This document shows positions 8,804 through 19,090 of a DNA stretch of 48,213 nt, piece after piece. Positions within the stretch are counted from its first letter, which is position 1; each line of letters starts with the position of its first letter. The stretch covers positions 1-48,213 of the forward strand of contig NZ_KB895396.1 of the NCBI RefSeq assembly GCF_000374825.1, read 5' to 3'. Below the pieces are notes generated by a model, which was given only the letters and a program-made list of their open reading frames with translations, ran no database searches and was not told the origin of the DNA. This stretch comes from Paenibacillus sanguinis 2301083 = DSM 16941. GTDB taxonomy: Bacteria; Bacillota; Bacilli; Paenibacillales; Paenibacillaceae. The translations under genes and the position numbers were made by a program.

Positions 8804-10057
8804 TTATTCGGCTTCCCGCCAAATGTCAGCACCCAGCGCACGCAGATTAGGGACTAGCTGGTCATAGCCGCGGTCGATCAGTTCTACACCCGTCACTTCG
8901 GTAACACCCTCTGTAACGGTCAGTCCCGCCACGACTAATGCGGCACCTGCACGGAGATCGGCCGCCTTCACCTTCGCAGCATTCAGCATGCCTCCATCAA
9001 TAATAGCAGACCGACCTTCCACGCGAATCTTCGCTCCCATGCGGATAAGCTCAGGCACATGCTTAAAGCGGTTGCTGTACACAAAATCGCTAAAGACGCT
9101 CACGCCATCAGCTTGCGTCAGCAAGCTAGTCATCGGTGATCCAACATCCGTAGGGAGTCCTGGATACACCAAGGCCTTAACATCAACATGCTCATAGGAT
9201 GAACGCCCGATTACACGGATGCTCTCATCCAATTCTTCAACGCTGGCCCCCATTTCGATCAGCTTGGCTGTTAATGCTTCCAAGTGCTTGGGTATCACGC
9301 CGTCGATGATGACATCGCCGCGCGTAGCCGCAGCAGCAATCATATATGTACCGGCTTGAATCCGGTCCGGAATAATGGAATGGCGGCATCCCTTCAGTTC
9401 GGCAACGCCCTCGATACGAATCGTTTCCGTGCCGGCTCCTTTGATGACCGCGCCCATGGAGTTCAACAAGGTAGCTACATCTATAATTTCAGGCTCTTTG
9501 GCCGCATTTTCGATAATTGTGGCGCCTTTGGCTCGGGTAGCCGCCAGCATAATGTTAATCGTTGCCCCTACGCTGCTAACATCAAGATAAATCTTCGCAC
9601 CACGTAGTTCCTTGGCGTGCAAGTGAATTGCCCCATGCTCGTTAGTCACGGTGGCTCCTAAAGCTTCAAAGCCTTTGATATGTTGATCGATTGGCCTAGG
9701 TTCAAAATTACACCCTCCCGGCAAGCCAATCGTAGCTTCCTTAAATCTTCCTAACATGGCCCCCATCATATAATAGGAAGCCCTCAATTTCTTTACCGGT
9801 CCATTAGGCATCGGTATTGAGCGAATATCGGCAGGATTGATGCGCATTTGACTGCCTTCCCAAAGCACCCGCGCACCTAACTCTACCAAAATTTCCGAAT
9901 ATACCGCCACATCGCTGAGCACCGGCAAGTTATCCAATACAACCTCGGATTCTGCCAGGATGGCAGCAGGAATCAGCGCGATCGCACTATTCTTGGCGCC
10001 GCTGATTGAGACACTGCCGCGTAGCGGACGTCCGCCACGGATCATTAATTTCTCCAT
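8804..10057 (-). CDS. murA: UDP-N-acetylglucosamine 1-carboxyvinyltransferase
   Basis: It catalyses the first committed step of peptidoglycan synthesis, transferring enolpyruvyl from PEP to UDP-GlcNAc. At 417 residues it is full length. The substrate-binding N-terminal SGAKNSA loop and the catalytic loop [12 protein letters not shown] are present, with C116, the residue targeted by fosfomycin. Its position between rho and fbaA corresponds to the second Bacillus copy, murAB/murZ. A second paralogue elsewhere is expected for Firmicutes but lies outside the window. Confidence 0.97.
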   Translation of the reverse strand: MEKLMIRGGRPLRGSVSISGAKNSAIALIPAAILAESEVVLDNLPVLSDVAVYSEILVELGARVLWEGSQMRINPADIRSIPMPNGPVKKLRASYYMMGAMLGRFKEATIGLPGGCNFEPRPIDQHIKGFEALGATVTNEHGAIHLHAKELRGAKIYLDVSSVGATINIMLAATRAKGATIIENAAKEPEIIDVATLLNSMGAVIKGAGTETIRIEGVAELKGCRHSIIPDRIQAGTYMIAAAATRGDVIIDGVIPKHLEALTAKLIEMGASVEELDESIRVIGRSSYEHVDVKALVYPGLPTDVGSPMTSLLTQADGVSVFSDFVYSNRFKHVPELIRMGAKIRVEGRSAIIDGGMLNAAKVKAADLRAGAALVVAGLTVTEGVTEVTGVELIDRGYDQLVPNLRALGADIWREAE

Positions 10058-10111
10058 AAGTCCAGAATCCCCCTACCTATTGCGTCGGCACAAAGTTCAC
10101 CTAATTTAGCG

Positions 10112-10152
10112 GTAGAAATGGAAAGACACCGTCTAAGCGGTGTGCTCTCCAT
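10112..10152 (-). terminator. Probable terminator downstream of fbaA
   Basis: On the minus strand GGAGAGCACACCG and CGGTGTCTTTCC pair around TTAGA. The stem is followed by ATTTCT, a weak T tract. It lies between the fbaA stop and murA, so it probably separates the two units. Confidence 0.5.
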
Positions 10153-10253
10153 GTCACCCTATTTATGTGGGCAGTCTGCTTTCATGATGCCCTCCAAAAA
10201 CCATAACTCAATATAATCTAGCAAAGTACAGCCTGGGGAAAATCACGATTATC

Positions 10254-11108
10254 TTAAGCTTTGTTGTTGGAACCAAACTCGCGAATTTTGCCAACAACGG
10301 TTGCTTTGATCGCGTCGCGCCCAGGAACAATGTATTTACGAGGATCATAAACATCCGCTTTAGCAGCCAATACTTCACGTACCGCTTTGGTAAAGGAGAT
10401 TTGATTCTCTGTGTTAACGTTGATTTTGGAAGTTCCCAGCGAGATTGCTTTGGTAATGTCATGCGTAGGGATACCTGTCCCACCATGAAGTACCAATGGC
10501 AATTGAACAGCATCACGAATTTCTTCCATCTCTTTAAAGCCCAGGTTTGGTTCGCCGTGGTAAGGACCATGTACGGAACCCAAAGCCGGAGCCAATGTAT
10601 CAATACCTGTCTCTTTAACGATACGTACGCACTCAGCGAGGTCAGCATACTTAATGCCGCCAATTACATCGTCTTCTTGTCCGCCAACGGTACCCACTTC
10701 CGCTTCTACGGATACGCCTTTGGCATGGGCATACTCAACTACTTTCTTCGTCATGGCGATGTTCTCGTCAATCGGATGGTGGGATCCGTCGATCATAACG
10801 GAAGTAAAGCCCGCGTCAATCGCTTCCTTACATTTATCAAAGCTGGAACCATGGTCAAGATGAATCGCAACAGGAACCGTAATTTTCATGTCATGCAACA
10901 GGCCTTCCACCATTTTAACAACGGTGTAGAAACCGCTCATATGGCGTGCCGCACCTTCAGAAACGCCCAGAATCACTGGAGATTTCTCTTCTTCTGCTGC
11001 GGCAAGAATGGCTTGAGTCCATTCCAGGTTATTAATGTTGTATTGACCCACGGCATATTTTCCGGCGAGGGCTTTGTTCAACATGTCTGTCATCGATACT
11101 AATGGCAT
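10254..11108 (-). CDS. fbaA: Class II fructose-bisphosphate aldolase
   Basis: This zinc-dependent glycolytic/gluconeogenic aldolase has 284 residues, the usual size. Metal and substrate motifs are present: [26 protein letters not shown] and [10 protein letters not shown]. The ATG of [10 protein letters not shown] is chosen because AGGAGG lies 10 nt upstream. A longer in-frame reading would begin inside the promoter. It is flanked by murA and spo0F as in B. subtilis and has its own extended -10 promoter. Confidence 0.97.
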   Translation of the reverse strand: MPLVSMTDMLNKALAGKYAVGQYNINNLEWTQAILAAAEEEKSPVILGVSEGAARHMSGFYTVVKMVEGLLHDMKITVPVAIHLDHGSSFDKCKEAIDAGFTSVMIDGSHHPIDENIAMTKKVVEYAHAKGVSVEAEVGTVGGQEDDVIGGIKYADLAECVRIVKETGIDTLAPALGSVHGPYHGEPNLGFKEMEEIRDAVQLPLVLHGGTGIPTHDITKAISLGTSKINVNTENQISFTKAVREVLAAKADVYDPRKYIVPGRDAIKATVVGKIREFGSNNKA

Positions 11109-11171
11109 TGGTTTCAATCCTCCTAAGGATATGGGATTTATCTTATTTAGCCGACATTCACACACTTTTTT

Positions 11172-11180
11172 ATTATAACA
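11172..11180 (-). promoter_or_regulatory. Extended -10 promoter of fbaA
   Basis: The minus strand reads TGTTATAAT, a TGn-extended perfect -10, about 65 nt before the fbaA start codon. No good -35 is present at 16-18 nt, which is typical of extended -10 promoters. Confidence 0.6.
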
Positions 11181-11328
11181 CAACCTGTCAAAATTACTAT
11201 TCAACGTTTCTTCTGAAGAAAGCACAAAATGAGAAATTTATTAATCTTGAGGGGGAAATATAACAAAAACACAGCAGCCGATTCAATTTCCGCTTACGAA
11301 GCAGATCAATGCAAGTCCCTTTGCTCAC

Positions 11329-11378
11329 AAAAAAATCCCCCAAGGCAACAATGGAAAGGTTCCCATTGCATTGGGGAA
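11329..11378 (-). terminator. Intrinsic terminator of spo0F
   Basis: On the minus strand TCCCCAATGCAATGG pairs with CCATTGTTGCCTTGGGGGA. The stem is followed by at least six T residues. It lies 40 nt beyond the spo0F stop and upstream of the fbaA promoter. Confidence 0.88.
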
Positions 11379-11417
11379 ATATTTTGATCCTGACGATTAT
11401 ATTATTTCTCAGTCACT

Positions 11418-11792
11418 CTAGGTGGTGCGCTGCTTCAGCTGCATATTAACGGCTGCGCGCATTTCATCAATGTCAAAGGGTTTCGTAAAGTGCATCAAGG
11501 CTCCAAGATCTGTCGCTTCCTTGATCATATCGAGTTCCCCATAGGCCGTCATCATGATGACCTTGATGTCCGGATTAACCTCTTTGATATGCTTGAGAAT
11601 TTCCAAACCATCCATTCCCGGAATTTTCATGTCAAGAAGCACCAAATCAGGCGAGTCGCTACGAACGATTTCCAACGCCATCTTCCCGTTGGCCGCCTGA
11701 AATGTGGTATACCCTTCACTGCTGAACACTTCCATTAATAAAATGCGGATACCGTTCTGATCATCGACAATTAATACTTTCTTCTCCTCCAC
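11418..11792 (-). CDS. spo0F: Sporulation phosphorelay response regulator Spo0F
   Basis: This single-domain receiver (124 residues) carries phosphate from sporulation kinases to Spo0B and then Spo0A. Acidic pocket D10/D11, phospho-acceptor D54, switch T82 and K104 are all at the same numbers as in B. subtilis Spo0F. No output domain is present. The start is GTG, with AGGAGG 8 nt upstream. Position between pyrG and fbaA is the Bacillus arrangement. The sensor kinase at 35.9-37.8 kb is a plausible phosphodonor (inference). Confidence 0.96.
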   Translation of the reverse strand: MEEKKVLIVDDQNGIRILLMEVFSSEGYTTFQAANGKMALEIVRSDSPDLVLLDMKIPGMDGLEILKHIKEVNPDIKVIMMTAYGELDMIKEATDLGALMHFTKPFDIDEMRAAVNMQLKQRTT

Positions 11793-11840
11793 CGTGATAC
11801 CCTCCTACAAGACCGCCAGCAATCCTGGTCATACATACAA

Positions 11841-11868
11841 TAATTCGCTTTCGATTTGTAAATCCCTT
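11841..11868 (-). promoter_or_regulatory. Possible sigma-H promoter of spo0F
   Basis: The minus strand reads AAGGGATTT (11860-11868), then GCGAATTAT (GAATTA at 11841-11846). This resembles the sigma-H consensus RnAGGAwww-N11-12-RnnGAATww with one mismatch and a spacer about one base short. In B. subtilis, spo0F is sigma-H dependent, which supports the reading. Confidence 0.45.
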
Positions 11869-11957
11869 CTCTAATGGAAAAAAGAACCTTAATAAATCGT
11901 CAGCTCATGTTACTGGCAAATCTTGCTTCGGCACGGCCAGAACGAGCTCACTACGCC

Positions 11958-13631
<1,674 letters not shown>

Positions 13632-13685
13632 TCATTAGCGTAACCCAATGCTCATTAAAGCATAGCCAAAAAGGCTATAAAAACA

Positions 13686-13757
13686 AAAAAAGTGACACCC
13701 GAATAGGTCGGGGCACTTTTTCAAAATTCATATTTTATAGGTTTAAATCATAAGCCC
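13686..13757 (-). promoter_or_regulatory. pyrG leader: GGGCTT start and CTP-sensing attenuator
   Basis: The transcript is predicted to begin at 13757 with GGGCTT. About 35 nt later comes a terminator, AAAAAGTGCCCCG and CGGGTGTCACTTTTT, followed by further T residues. In B. subtilis, low CTP stalls polymerase at position 4 of GGGC. This causes reiterative addition of G residues, and the poly-G pairs with the C-rich 5' arm of the terminator, allowing pyrG transcription. All required parts are visible here: the GGGCT start, the CCCC arm and the terminator. Confidence 0.8.
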
Positions 13758-13764
13758 ATGCAAT

Positions 13765-13793
13765 AGTTTACCCGTTACCCCTGCCCGTGTCAA
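13765..13793 (-). promoter_or_regulatory. sigma-A promoter of pyrG
   Basis: On the minus strand a perfect TTGACA (13788-13793), 17 nt and TAAACT (13765-13770). The first G of GGGCTT lies 8 nt after the -10, an acceptable start distance. Confidence 0.82.
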
Positions 13794-13932
13794 GTCAAGT
13801 GAAGCGGCATTTGCCGTTCCTTCAAAATACGGTCACATGTCGGATTGTACGGAGAAATTAAGCGAACGATAGAATCCCGATTAACACCAGCACCGCGAGC
13901 GGCCCGGCATCACTGTACAAAAGTCTGTTTTA

Positions 13933-14751
13933 CTAGGTAGTTGTTTCTTGATTCACATGATATCTTCCTCTTGGCACAACGAAAGGGGAATCCGATACCG
14001 GGTCCTTGATGACCGTGCAGTTCAGGCCAAAGATCTGATGAACCATTTCACTGGTGATGACCTCAGATGGCTGACCTTCCTTAATCAGCTTGCCTTCATG
14101 AAGGGCAAAGATATGGTCTGCATAACGGGCAGACAGGTTAATATCATGGAGTACCATAACAATAGTAGTTCCACGCTTGCGGTTGAGGTCGGTGAGCAAA
14201 TCCAGAATCTCCACTTGATATGTAATGTCCAAAAAGGTTGTCGGCTCATCCAGCAATAAAATATCGGTCTGTTGCGCAAGAGCCATGGCGATCCATACAC
14301 GCTGGCGTTGTCCGCCCGATAGCTCATCGATGTGGTGGTTGGCAAGCTCCGTAATGTTCATGATCTCCATCGCCTCGGCTACGGCCTCATAATCCTGTTT
14401 TCGCCAGCCGCTAAGCCAGGATTGATGCGGGAATCTCCCCCGGCCCACCAAGTCTGCTACGGATATCCCTTCAGGAACGATAGGAGATTGCGGCAGCAAG
14501 CCCAGTACCCTGGCTAATTGCTTGGGAGGTATTTTATTGATCGGCTTCCCATCCAGGGTAATTTCCCCCGAAGTAGGCTTGATGAGTCTGGCCATAGCCT
14601 TTAGCAGGGTTGACTTTCCACAGCCGTTAGCCCCAATGATCACGCTGATTTTATTATTGGGAATCACTAGACTGACGCCTTGAATCACCGTCTTATGCTC
14701 GTACCCGGCTACGGCGGCTTCAGCTTTAAAGGTATGCGTTGGTTTCATCAT
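13933..14751 (-). CDS. Ferric-siderophore ABC transporter, ATP-binding protein
   Basis: This 272-residue cytoplasmic ATPase belongs to the FecE/FepC/YusV group. Walker A GANGCGKST, Q-loop LLPQSP, signature LSGGQRQR, Walker B ILLLDEPTTFLD and the switch histidine in MVLHDIN are all intact. It powers uptake through the two permeases encoded immediately upstream. The start ATG overlaps the permease stop as ATGA, with AGGGGAAG before it, indicating translational coupling. It is the last gene of the Fur-controlled operon. No strong terminator is seen before the pyrG promoter. Confidence 0.95.
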   Translation of the reverse strand: MMKPTHTFKAEAAVAGYEHKTVIQGVSLVIPNNKISVIIGANGCGKSTLLKAMARLIKPTSGEITLDGKPINKIPPKQLARVLGLLPQSPIVPEGISVADLVGRGRFPHQSWLSGWRKQDYEAVAEAMEIMNITELANHHIDELSGGQRQRVWIAMALAQQTDILLLDEPTTFLDITYQVEILDLLTDLNRKRGTTIVMVLHDINLSARYADHIFALHEGKLIKEGQPSEVITSEMVHQIFGLNCTVIKDPVSDSPFVVPRGRYHVNQETTT

Positions 14752-15779
14752 AAACTTCCCCTTTGATTCATTCGAATAAGCAAGAAGACCAGATAAGGCG
14801 CCCCGAGAATTCCGGTAATGACGCCGACGGGAAATCTCGTCTCGAAAGCAAACTGTCCGATGAGATCCGCTCCCAAAACAAGGTTAACTCCAACCAACCC
14901 CGCAGGAATGGCATTTGAGAATCCTGCCCCAACCAACCGTTTGGCAATAGGCCCTGAGAGGAAAGCCACAAAGGCAATGGGCCCTGTAGTGGCTGTAGCC
15001 ATGGCAATCATACCCACGGAACTAAGAATAAGCGCTATTCTCGTCTTGTCTGTATGGACTCCCAAGGAAGAGGCTGCTTGTTCTCCCAGTTCGAGAAGGT
15101 CCAGATGCTTGCCCAGCAGAACCACAACAGGCGTAAGGACCAAAACCGCTATCATTAACGGCGGCAGCTCATCAAGCTGAGAGCCGTTGAGGCTGCCTGT
15201 CAACCACCTGATGGCAGCCGGAATATCCTGCTGTGCACCAACCAACAGAAGATAGGATATAACAGCATCCAGCATGGCCTGAAGGCCGATACCGATCAGA
15301 ATCAACCGTCCGATTGAGAAGACCCTTCCTCTGGAGAGGAAGTAAATCACCGTGACCGTAGCCAAACCAGCCAGCACCGATGCTGCGGACACAACCGCTC
15401 CATTGGCATGAAACACGGTGATGCAGCATACCGCCGCTGCGCTGGATCCGGAAGTAATACCGATCACATTTGGATTAGCCAGCGGGTTGCGCAGCATGGT
15501 CTGAAAGGTATGGCCAGCAATGCCAAAGGCAAATCCGGCAAACAGGCCTGCCAGCATCCTCGGCAAACGTATCGTATTGACCGCAAAGGACACCCCTTTA
15601 ATAGATTCGCCGGAAAGCGCTCGAATAACATCTTGTAAGGGATAAATCGTATTGCCCAATAACAGCATGGCACAACAAAGGGCGACCAGCAATAAGGCAA
15701 GCAGCCCCGTGACAAGGCTCCAGCGACGGCGGCGTTTGCATCTGCCTGCCATAATAAATTCAATGGGTGGATTTCTCAT
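14748..15779 (-). CDS. Ferric-siderophore ABC transporter, permease (FecCD family)
   Basis: The 343-residue inner-membrane permease has about nine to ten hydrophobic segments. It carries the family hallmarks RLPRMLAGLFAGFAFGIAGHTFQTMLRNPLANPNVIG (beginning near residue 65) and GPIAFVAFL. It pairs with the preceding permease as a heterodimer, typical of BtuCD-fold iron-siderophore importers. The start ATG overlaps the upstream permease stop (ATGA). A following basic run (CKRRRR) fits a cytoplasmic N-terminus. A later in-frame ATG at residue 10 is possible. Confidence 0.94.
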   Translation of the reverse strand: MRNPPIEFIMAGRCKRRRRWSLVTGLLALLLVALCCAMLLLGNTIYPLQDVIRALSGESIKGVSFAVNTIRLPRMLAGLFAGFAFGIAGHTFQTMLRNPLANPNVIGITSGSSAAAVCCITVFHANGAVVSAASVLAGLATVTVIYFLSRGRVFSIGRLILIGIGLQAMLDAVISYLLLVGAQQDIPAAIRWLTGSLNGSQLDELPPLMIAVLVLTPVVVLLGKHLDLLELGEQAASSLGVHTDKTRIALILSSVGMIAMATATTGPIAFVAFLSGPIAKRLVGAGFSNAIPAGLVGVNLVLGADLIGQFAFETRFPVGVITGILGAPYLVFLLIRMNQRGSL

Positions 15780-16816
15780 AATGAACGCACTTTCGCTCTC
15801 ATAGCTAGAATGATTAAGATGGGAGCGCCTACGAATGCCGTGACTACACCAACTTCCAGCTCTCCCGGATGACCAAGCAGTCGCCCGCACACATCGGATA
15901 GGGTTAAGATGATTGCTCCAGAAACGGCCGACATCGGGATGACCAACCGCAGATCCGGGCCAACGATAAGACGTACAACATGGGTGGATAGTAGCCCTAT
16001 GAAGCCGATGGGCCCTGCTAAGGCCGTGGTGGCACCACATAAAAAAATGCCCCCTGCCGCAGCAACAAGCCTAAGCACTCCCGTTCGTACACCCAGTCCA
16101 GTAGCCGTCTCATCTCCCAACGCAAGCGCATTTAATGCCGGAGCCGTAATCAACGCAATCAGGATGCCAACAGTCAGGAACGGAATAAACGTAATGATGG
16201 CGTTCCAATTAGCAGAGCCAACACTGCCGACCTGCCAGAATCTGAACTGGTCCATCGCGTATGAACGCGGAATCATTATCGCCGTTACCAGCGAGGACAA
16301 GGCCGCACTCGTGGCTGCGCCCGCCAGAACAAGCTTAATAGGCGTGGCACCGCCACGCCCCATGGAACCTATGCCGAATACGAATACCGCCGTTATGGAC
16401 GCTCCTGCGAGAGCCAGCCAAATATATTGCTCGGCCGTGCTAATGTTCAGGAATGCGATGCCAAAAACCACAAACAAGGATGCCCCTGTGTTCACGCCAA
16501 GTATGCTTGGGTCAGCAATGGGATTGCGGGTGACCGCTTGCATCAGCGCCCCCGCAACTCCAAGTGCCGCACCGCAAAACAACGTGAACACGGTTCGGGA
16601 TATCCTCTTGCGCACGATATTCGCTCCATAGGAGTCAATATCCGGATGAAATAAACCATCGATAAGCTCCTGGAACCTCACTAGCCTGGAGCCCAAAACT
16701 AGCGAGGCAATCACGCATACACCAAGCAGTACGATGCAAATCATCAGAACCGTCGTAAAATTCTTCGGCAGGTGTAAGCGCAGTTCTTTAGGCTTGGAGA
16801 GGGACGAACTATTCAT
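15776..16816 (-). CDS. Ferric-siderophore ABC transporter, permease (FecCD family)
   Basis: The first permease of the operon has about 346 residues and multiple membrane spans. It shows RKRISRTVFTLFCGAALGVAGALMQAVTRNPIADPSILG, the FecCD signature, and the coupling-region GPIGFIGLL. The start overlaps the binding-protein gene. The ATG at 16816 lies 8 nt before that gene's stop codon. A TTG at 16840 would add eight residues and cannot be excluded. Both permeases, binding protein and ATPase together make a complete importer. Confidence 0.94.
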   Translation of the reverse strand: MNSSSLSKPKELRLHLPKNFTTVLMICIVLLGVCVIASLVLGSRLVRFQELIDGLFHPDIDSYGANIVRKRISRTVFTLFCGAALGVAGALMQAVTRNPIADPSILGVNTGASLFVVFGIAFLNISTAEQYIWLALAGASITAVFVFGIGSMGRGGATPIKLVLAGAATSAALSSLVTAIMIPRSYAMDQFRFWQVGSVGSANWNAIITFIPFLTVGILIALITAPALNALALGDETATGLGVRTGVLRLVAAAGGIFLCGATTALAGPIGFIGLLSTHVVRLIVGPDLRLVIPMSAVSGAIILTLSDVCGRLLGHPGELEVGVVTAFVGAPILIILAMRAKVRSL

Positions 16817-17897
16817 TGATCTTGTCGGCAGCCTCTCCAATTAATTTCAAGTATTCGTCAATCGTAAATACGATGGACAGAGGGCTTGGCGTACCGGCAG
16901 CCACCAGCGGTGTATCGCTATCGATAAACGCTACTGAACCACGCTCAATGGCAGGAATCTTGCTCAGAAGCGGATCAGCCTTGATCGCTTGGTAAAGTTC
17001 GTCATTACCATAGCCTACCAATAAGTCTGCATCGTTAAGCGCTTCAGCATTCTCGGCGCTCAGCTTCAGAGAATAGCTCGAAGGGTCGGTGATTTGGCTG
17101 GTGATGCTTTCAGGGTATTCCATGCCCAGTTCATACAAGAAAGAAACACGGGAATCTGCAGGTGTGTAGATGTGCAATTGGGACATGTCCTTCGCTGAAA
17201 AGTTAACCCATACCACCTTCTTGCCTGCAATTTGCGGATACTGCTTCAGCTTCTCCTTCACCAAATTCTCCGTGTCCTTGATCAGTTGTTCACCTTCTGT
17301 TGCCATCCCCATCCCTGTAGCATCAAGTGTAACTTGTTCGCGCCATGTCGTAGCCCAAGGAGCCTTCGGATAGGCTACAACGGGAGCAATCTCGCTCAAC
17401 AGGTCGTAGTCTTCCTGTGTAATGCCTGAGTATGCGGCAAGAATAACGTCAGGATCCGCATCGGAGATCGCTTCAAAATCAAGACCATCCGTATCTTGGA
17501 ACACGTTAGGGTCTTTCACACCGAGCTCTTCCAGCTTCTGAGCGGTCCATGGCAACAAGCCGCTATCATCCTGTACACCGAAGTTCGCTGCCGAGAAGCC
17601 GACAGGCACAACGCCAAGAGCAAGCACAACATCTTGGTTAGCCCATTGTATCGTAACTATGCGTTCCGGTTTACTTTTAATCACCGTTTCACCAAGCGCA
17701 TGCTTGATTGTAATTGGATATTCCGAAGCTCCACCCGCTGAATCTGTGTTTTCTGCTGCCGGGGTTTCTGTATTGGCTGAATTACCAGCGTTTGTAGCAG
17801 GAGCATTGGAAGACTTGCTTCCACAACCTACGACAGCCACCATAAGAGCAATTAGAATAATGAGAGCAGTATATGAAAATCTTTTTGTTGCGAACAT
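16809..17897 (-). CDS. Ferric-siderophore substrate-binding lipoprotein
   Basis: The 362-residue class III periplasmic-binding-type protein has a lipoprotein signal. A hydrophobic stretch ends in VAVVGC with lipidation at C25, followed by an Asn/Ala/Thr-rich linker. The binding fold starts near YPITIKHALGETVI (the cluster-A motif of siderophore-binding proteins) and includes PERIVTIQWANQDVVLALG. It captures the ferric chelate outside the membrane and delivers it to the permeases. The second ATG is chosen because GGAAGG is 7 nt upstream. It is the promoter-proximal gene behind the Fur box. The siderophore type cannot be told. Confidence 0.94.
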   Translation of the reverse strand: MFATKRFSYTALIILIALMVAVVGCGSKSSNAPATNAGNSANTETPAAENTDSAGGASEYPITIKHALGETVIKSKPERIVTIQWANQDVVLALGVVPVGFSAANFGVQDDSGLLPWTAQKLEELGVKDPNVFQDTDGLDFEAISDADPDVILAAYSGITQEDYDLLSEIAPVVAYPKAPWATTWREQVTLDATGMGMATEGEQLIKDTENLVKEKLKQYPQIAGKKVVWVNFSAKDMSQLHIYTPADSRVSFLYELGMEYPESITSQITDPSSYSLKLSAENAEALNDADLLVGYGNDELYQAIKADPLLSKIPAIERGSVAFIDSDTPLVAAGTPSPLSIVFTIDEYLKLIGEAADKINE

Positions 17898-17949
17898 TTG
17901 CATACCTTCCTTATCCGGATTATATATGTATCAAGGTTTGTTTCTCATT

Positions 17950-17964
17950 TGATAATGATTATCA
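17950..17964 (-). promoter_or_regulatory. Fur operator (perfect 7-1-7)
   Basis: TGATAATGATTATCA is an exact TGATAATnATTATCA inverted repeat, the core Fur-binding motif of Bacillus. It lies just downstream of the -10 hexamer, covering about +4 to +18. Fur-Fe(II) would therefore block transcription of the siderophore operon when iron is plentiful. Confidence 0.95.
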
Positions 17965-17972
17965 GTTTCATA

Positions 17973-18002
17973 ATTATATAATGTCCTAAAGCGAGCTGTC
18001 AA
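17973..18002 (-). promoter_or_regulatory. sigma-A promoter of the ferric-siderophore operon
   Basis: On the minus strand a perfect TTGACA (17997-18002) and a perfect TATAAT (17973-17978) are separated by 18 nt. Together with the adjacent Fur box it forms a strong promoter that iron can shut off. Confidence 0.88.
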
Positions 18003-18035
18003 CGTTTTGGACCCGAGGATAATAAAGGTTGGCCG

Positions 18036-18068
18036 CAAAAAAGAGACGGCTCGGTGGCCGCCTCTTTC
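18036..18068 (-). terminator. Intrinsic terminator of rpoE
   Basis: On the minus strand AAAGAGGCGGC and GCCGTCTCTTT pair across a 6-nt loop, followed by a T run. It lies just beyond the rpoE stop codon and separates rpoE from the siderophore promoter. Confidence 0.9.
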
Positions 18069-18086
18069 ATTGTACGCTGATTCACA

Positions 18087-18638
18087 TTAATCTTCTTCGT
18101 TCTCGTCGAAGCTATCCTCGTCTTCCAGTTCGTCCTTGTCTTCATCATCCTCGTCGATCTCCTCGTCACCGAGCAGTTCTTCTTCTTCCTCCACGTCTTC
18201 CTCATCATCCTCAGAGAACAGCTCGTCTTCGGAATCATCATTCAAGGCATCGTAATCCTCTTCATCGCCGGAGGAGTAATTATCTTCTTCCACGAAATCG
18301 TCATCTTCCAAATCATCATCTTCGTCATTGATGATACGAGGACGCTTGGAATTCCCAATAGGGTCTTCCGAACGCTCGATTGGATACCAACGCTTCAAAC
18401 CCCACAGGTTGGTCCCAACGCAGGCAAACCGGCCATCAATATTTATTTCCGTATAGAGCTGTGCAATCGCTTCGTCGATTTCTGCTTCATTCATGCCGCG
18501 CAGCTTGGCGACCTCAGTCATCAGATCACGATAATAGTACGGCGTATTGGCCGCCTTCAAGATCATAAAGGCCAGATCCACCATTGAGATTTCCTGAACC
18601 TTCTCCGGGTCAATTTTCAAATTAAGCGGGGTACTCAC
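18087..18638 (-). CDS. rpoE: DNA-directed RNA polymerase subunit delta
   Basis: The 183-residue delta subunit is a Firmicute-specific RNA polymerase accessory that increases specificity and core recycling. It has the folded N-terminal HARE-HTH domain (KVQEISMVDLAFMILKAANTPYYYRDLM ... GRFACVGTNLWGLKRWYP, about 10-95). An extremely acidic disordered tail of Asp/Glu runs from about residue 105 to the end. The start is GTG with AGAGGAAG about 10 nt upstream. In B. subtilis it directly precedes pyrG. Here a siderophore operon lies between. Confidence 0.96.
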   Translation of the reverse strand: MSTPLNLKIDPEKVQEISMVDLAFMILKAANTPYYYRDLMTEVAKLRGMNEAEIDEAIAQLYTEINIDGRFACVGTNLWGLKRWYPIERSEDPIGNSKRPRIINDEDDDLEDDDFVEEDNYSSGDEEDYDALNDDSEDELFSEDDEEDVEEEEELLGDEEIDEDDEDKDELEDEDSFDENEED

Positions 18639-19090
18639 GTTACGGACACTTCCTCTCACGCAATGTTCACTATCACTATGGAGCAAAGGACTTGCTTCAT
18701 CCCGAAAGCAAGGATTTCCTTCACAAACCTATTCATATCACAACTTAGTAAAACCTATTTGGCACTAAATTGCAAGTTTTAAAAATTCGCCCGGCATCTC
18801 CCCCTGCCTTCAGGCTGTTTCAGAACATGAAAAGGGAGCGAAGAACCTAAGTTCTTCGCCCCTCGACTGTATCCTTCCCCGAGAAAAGTTACTATACACT
18901 CCCGGATCTGGTGAAAGCCGATATGGCCTTCTCTTCATTTTATGTCTGAGCCACCGCTTTGACACGCCACTTTTGCGCTAAACTTTGTTCATGGCCCATT
19001 TCCTGAAGAACAGGGCCGCTTTCCCATTCAAGGAAAATCGGATCGTCATAATATACTGCAACACGCTTCGTCAGGAGGGGCTACTTATCG
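18639..19090 (-). other. Intergenic region between rpoE and the divergent protease gene
   Basis: About 450 bp without a supported gene. It must hold the promoters of both divergent genes. A weak sigma-A candidate for rpoE (TTGCAA followed about 17 nt later by TTTACT, minus strand, near 18750-18775) is visible. For the protease gene I see only a TTGACA and TAAACT that are 14 nt apart, too close to be convincing. The clearest feature is the hairpin at 18838-18859. Confidence 0.4.
18838..18859. repeat. Perfect 9-bp inverted repeat (stem-loop)
   Basis: GCGAAGAAC, CTAA, GTTCTTCGC: two perfect 9-nt arms around a 4-nt loop, extended by G-rich and C-rich flanks. No T run follows in the plus direction. 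In the minus direction a short CCCTTTTC follows. It could be a weak terminator or a leader structure. Function is unknown. Confidence 0.6.

Noticed and set aside
15909..16631. Plus-strand open frame of 240 codons opposite the siderophore permease
   Set aside because: Ala/Pro-rich low-information translation and antisense to a FecCD permease with intact signatures, so a shadow frame.
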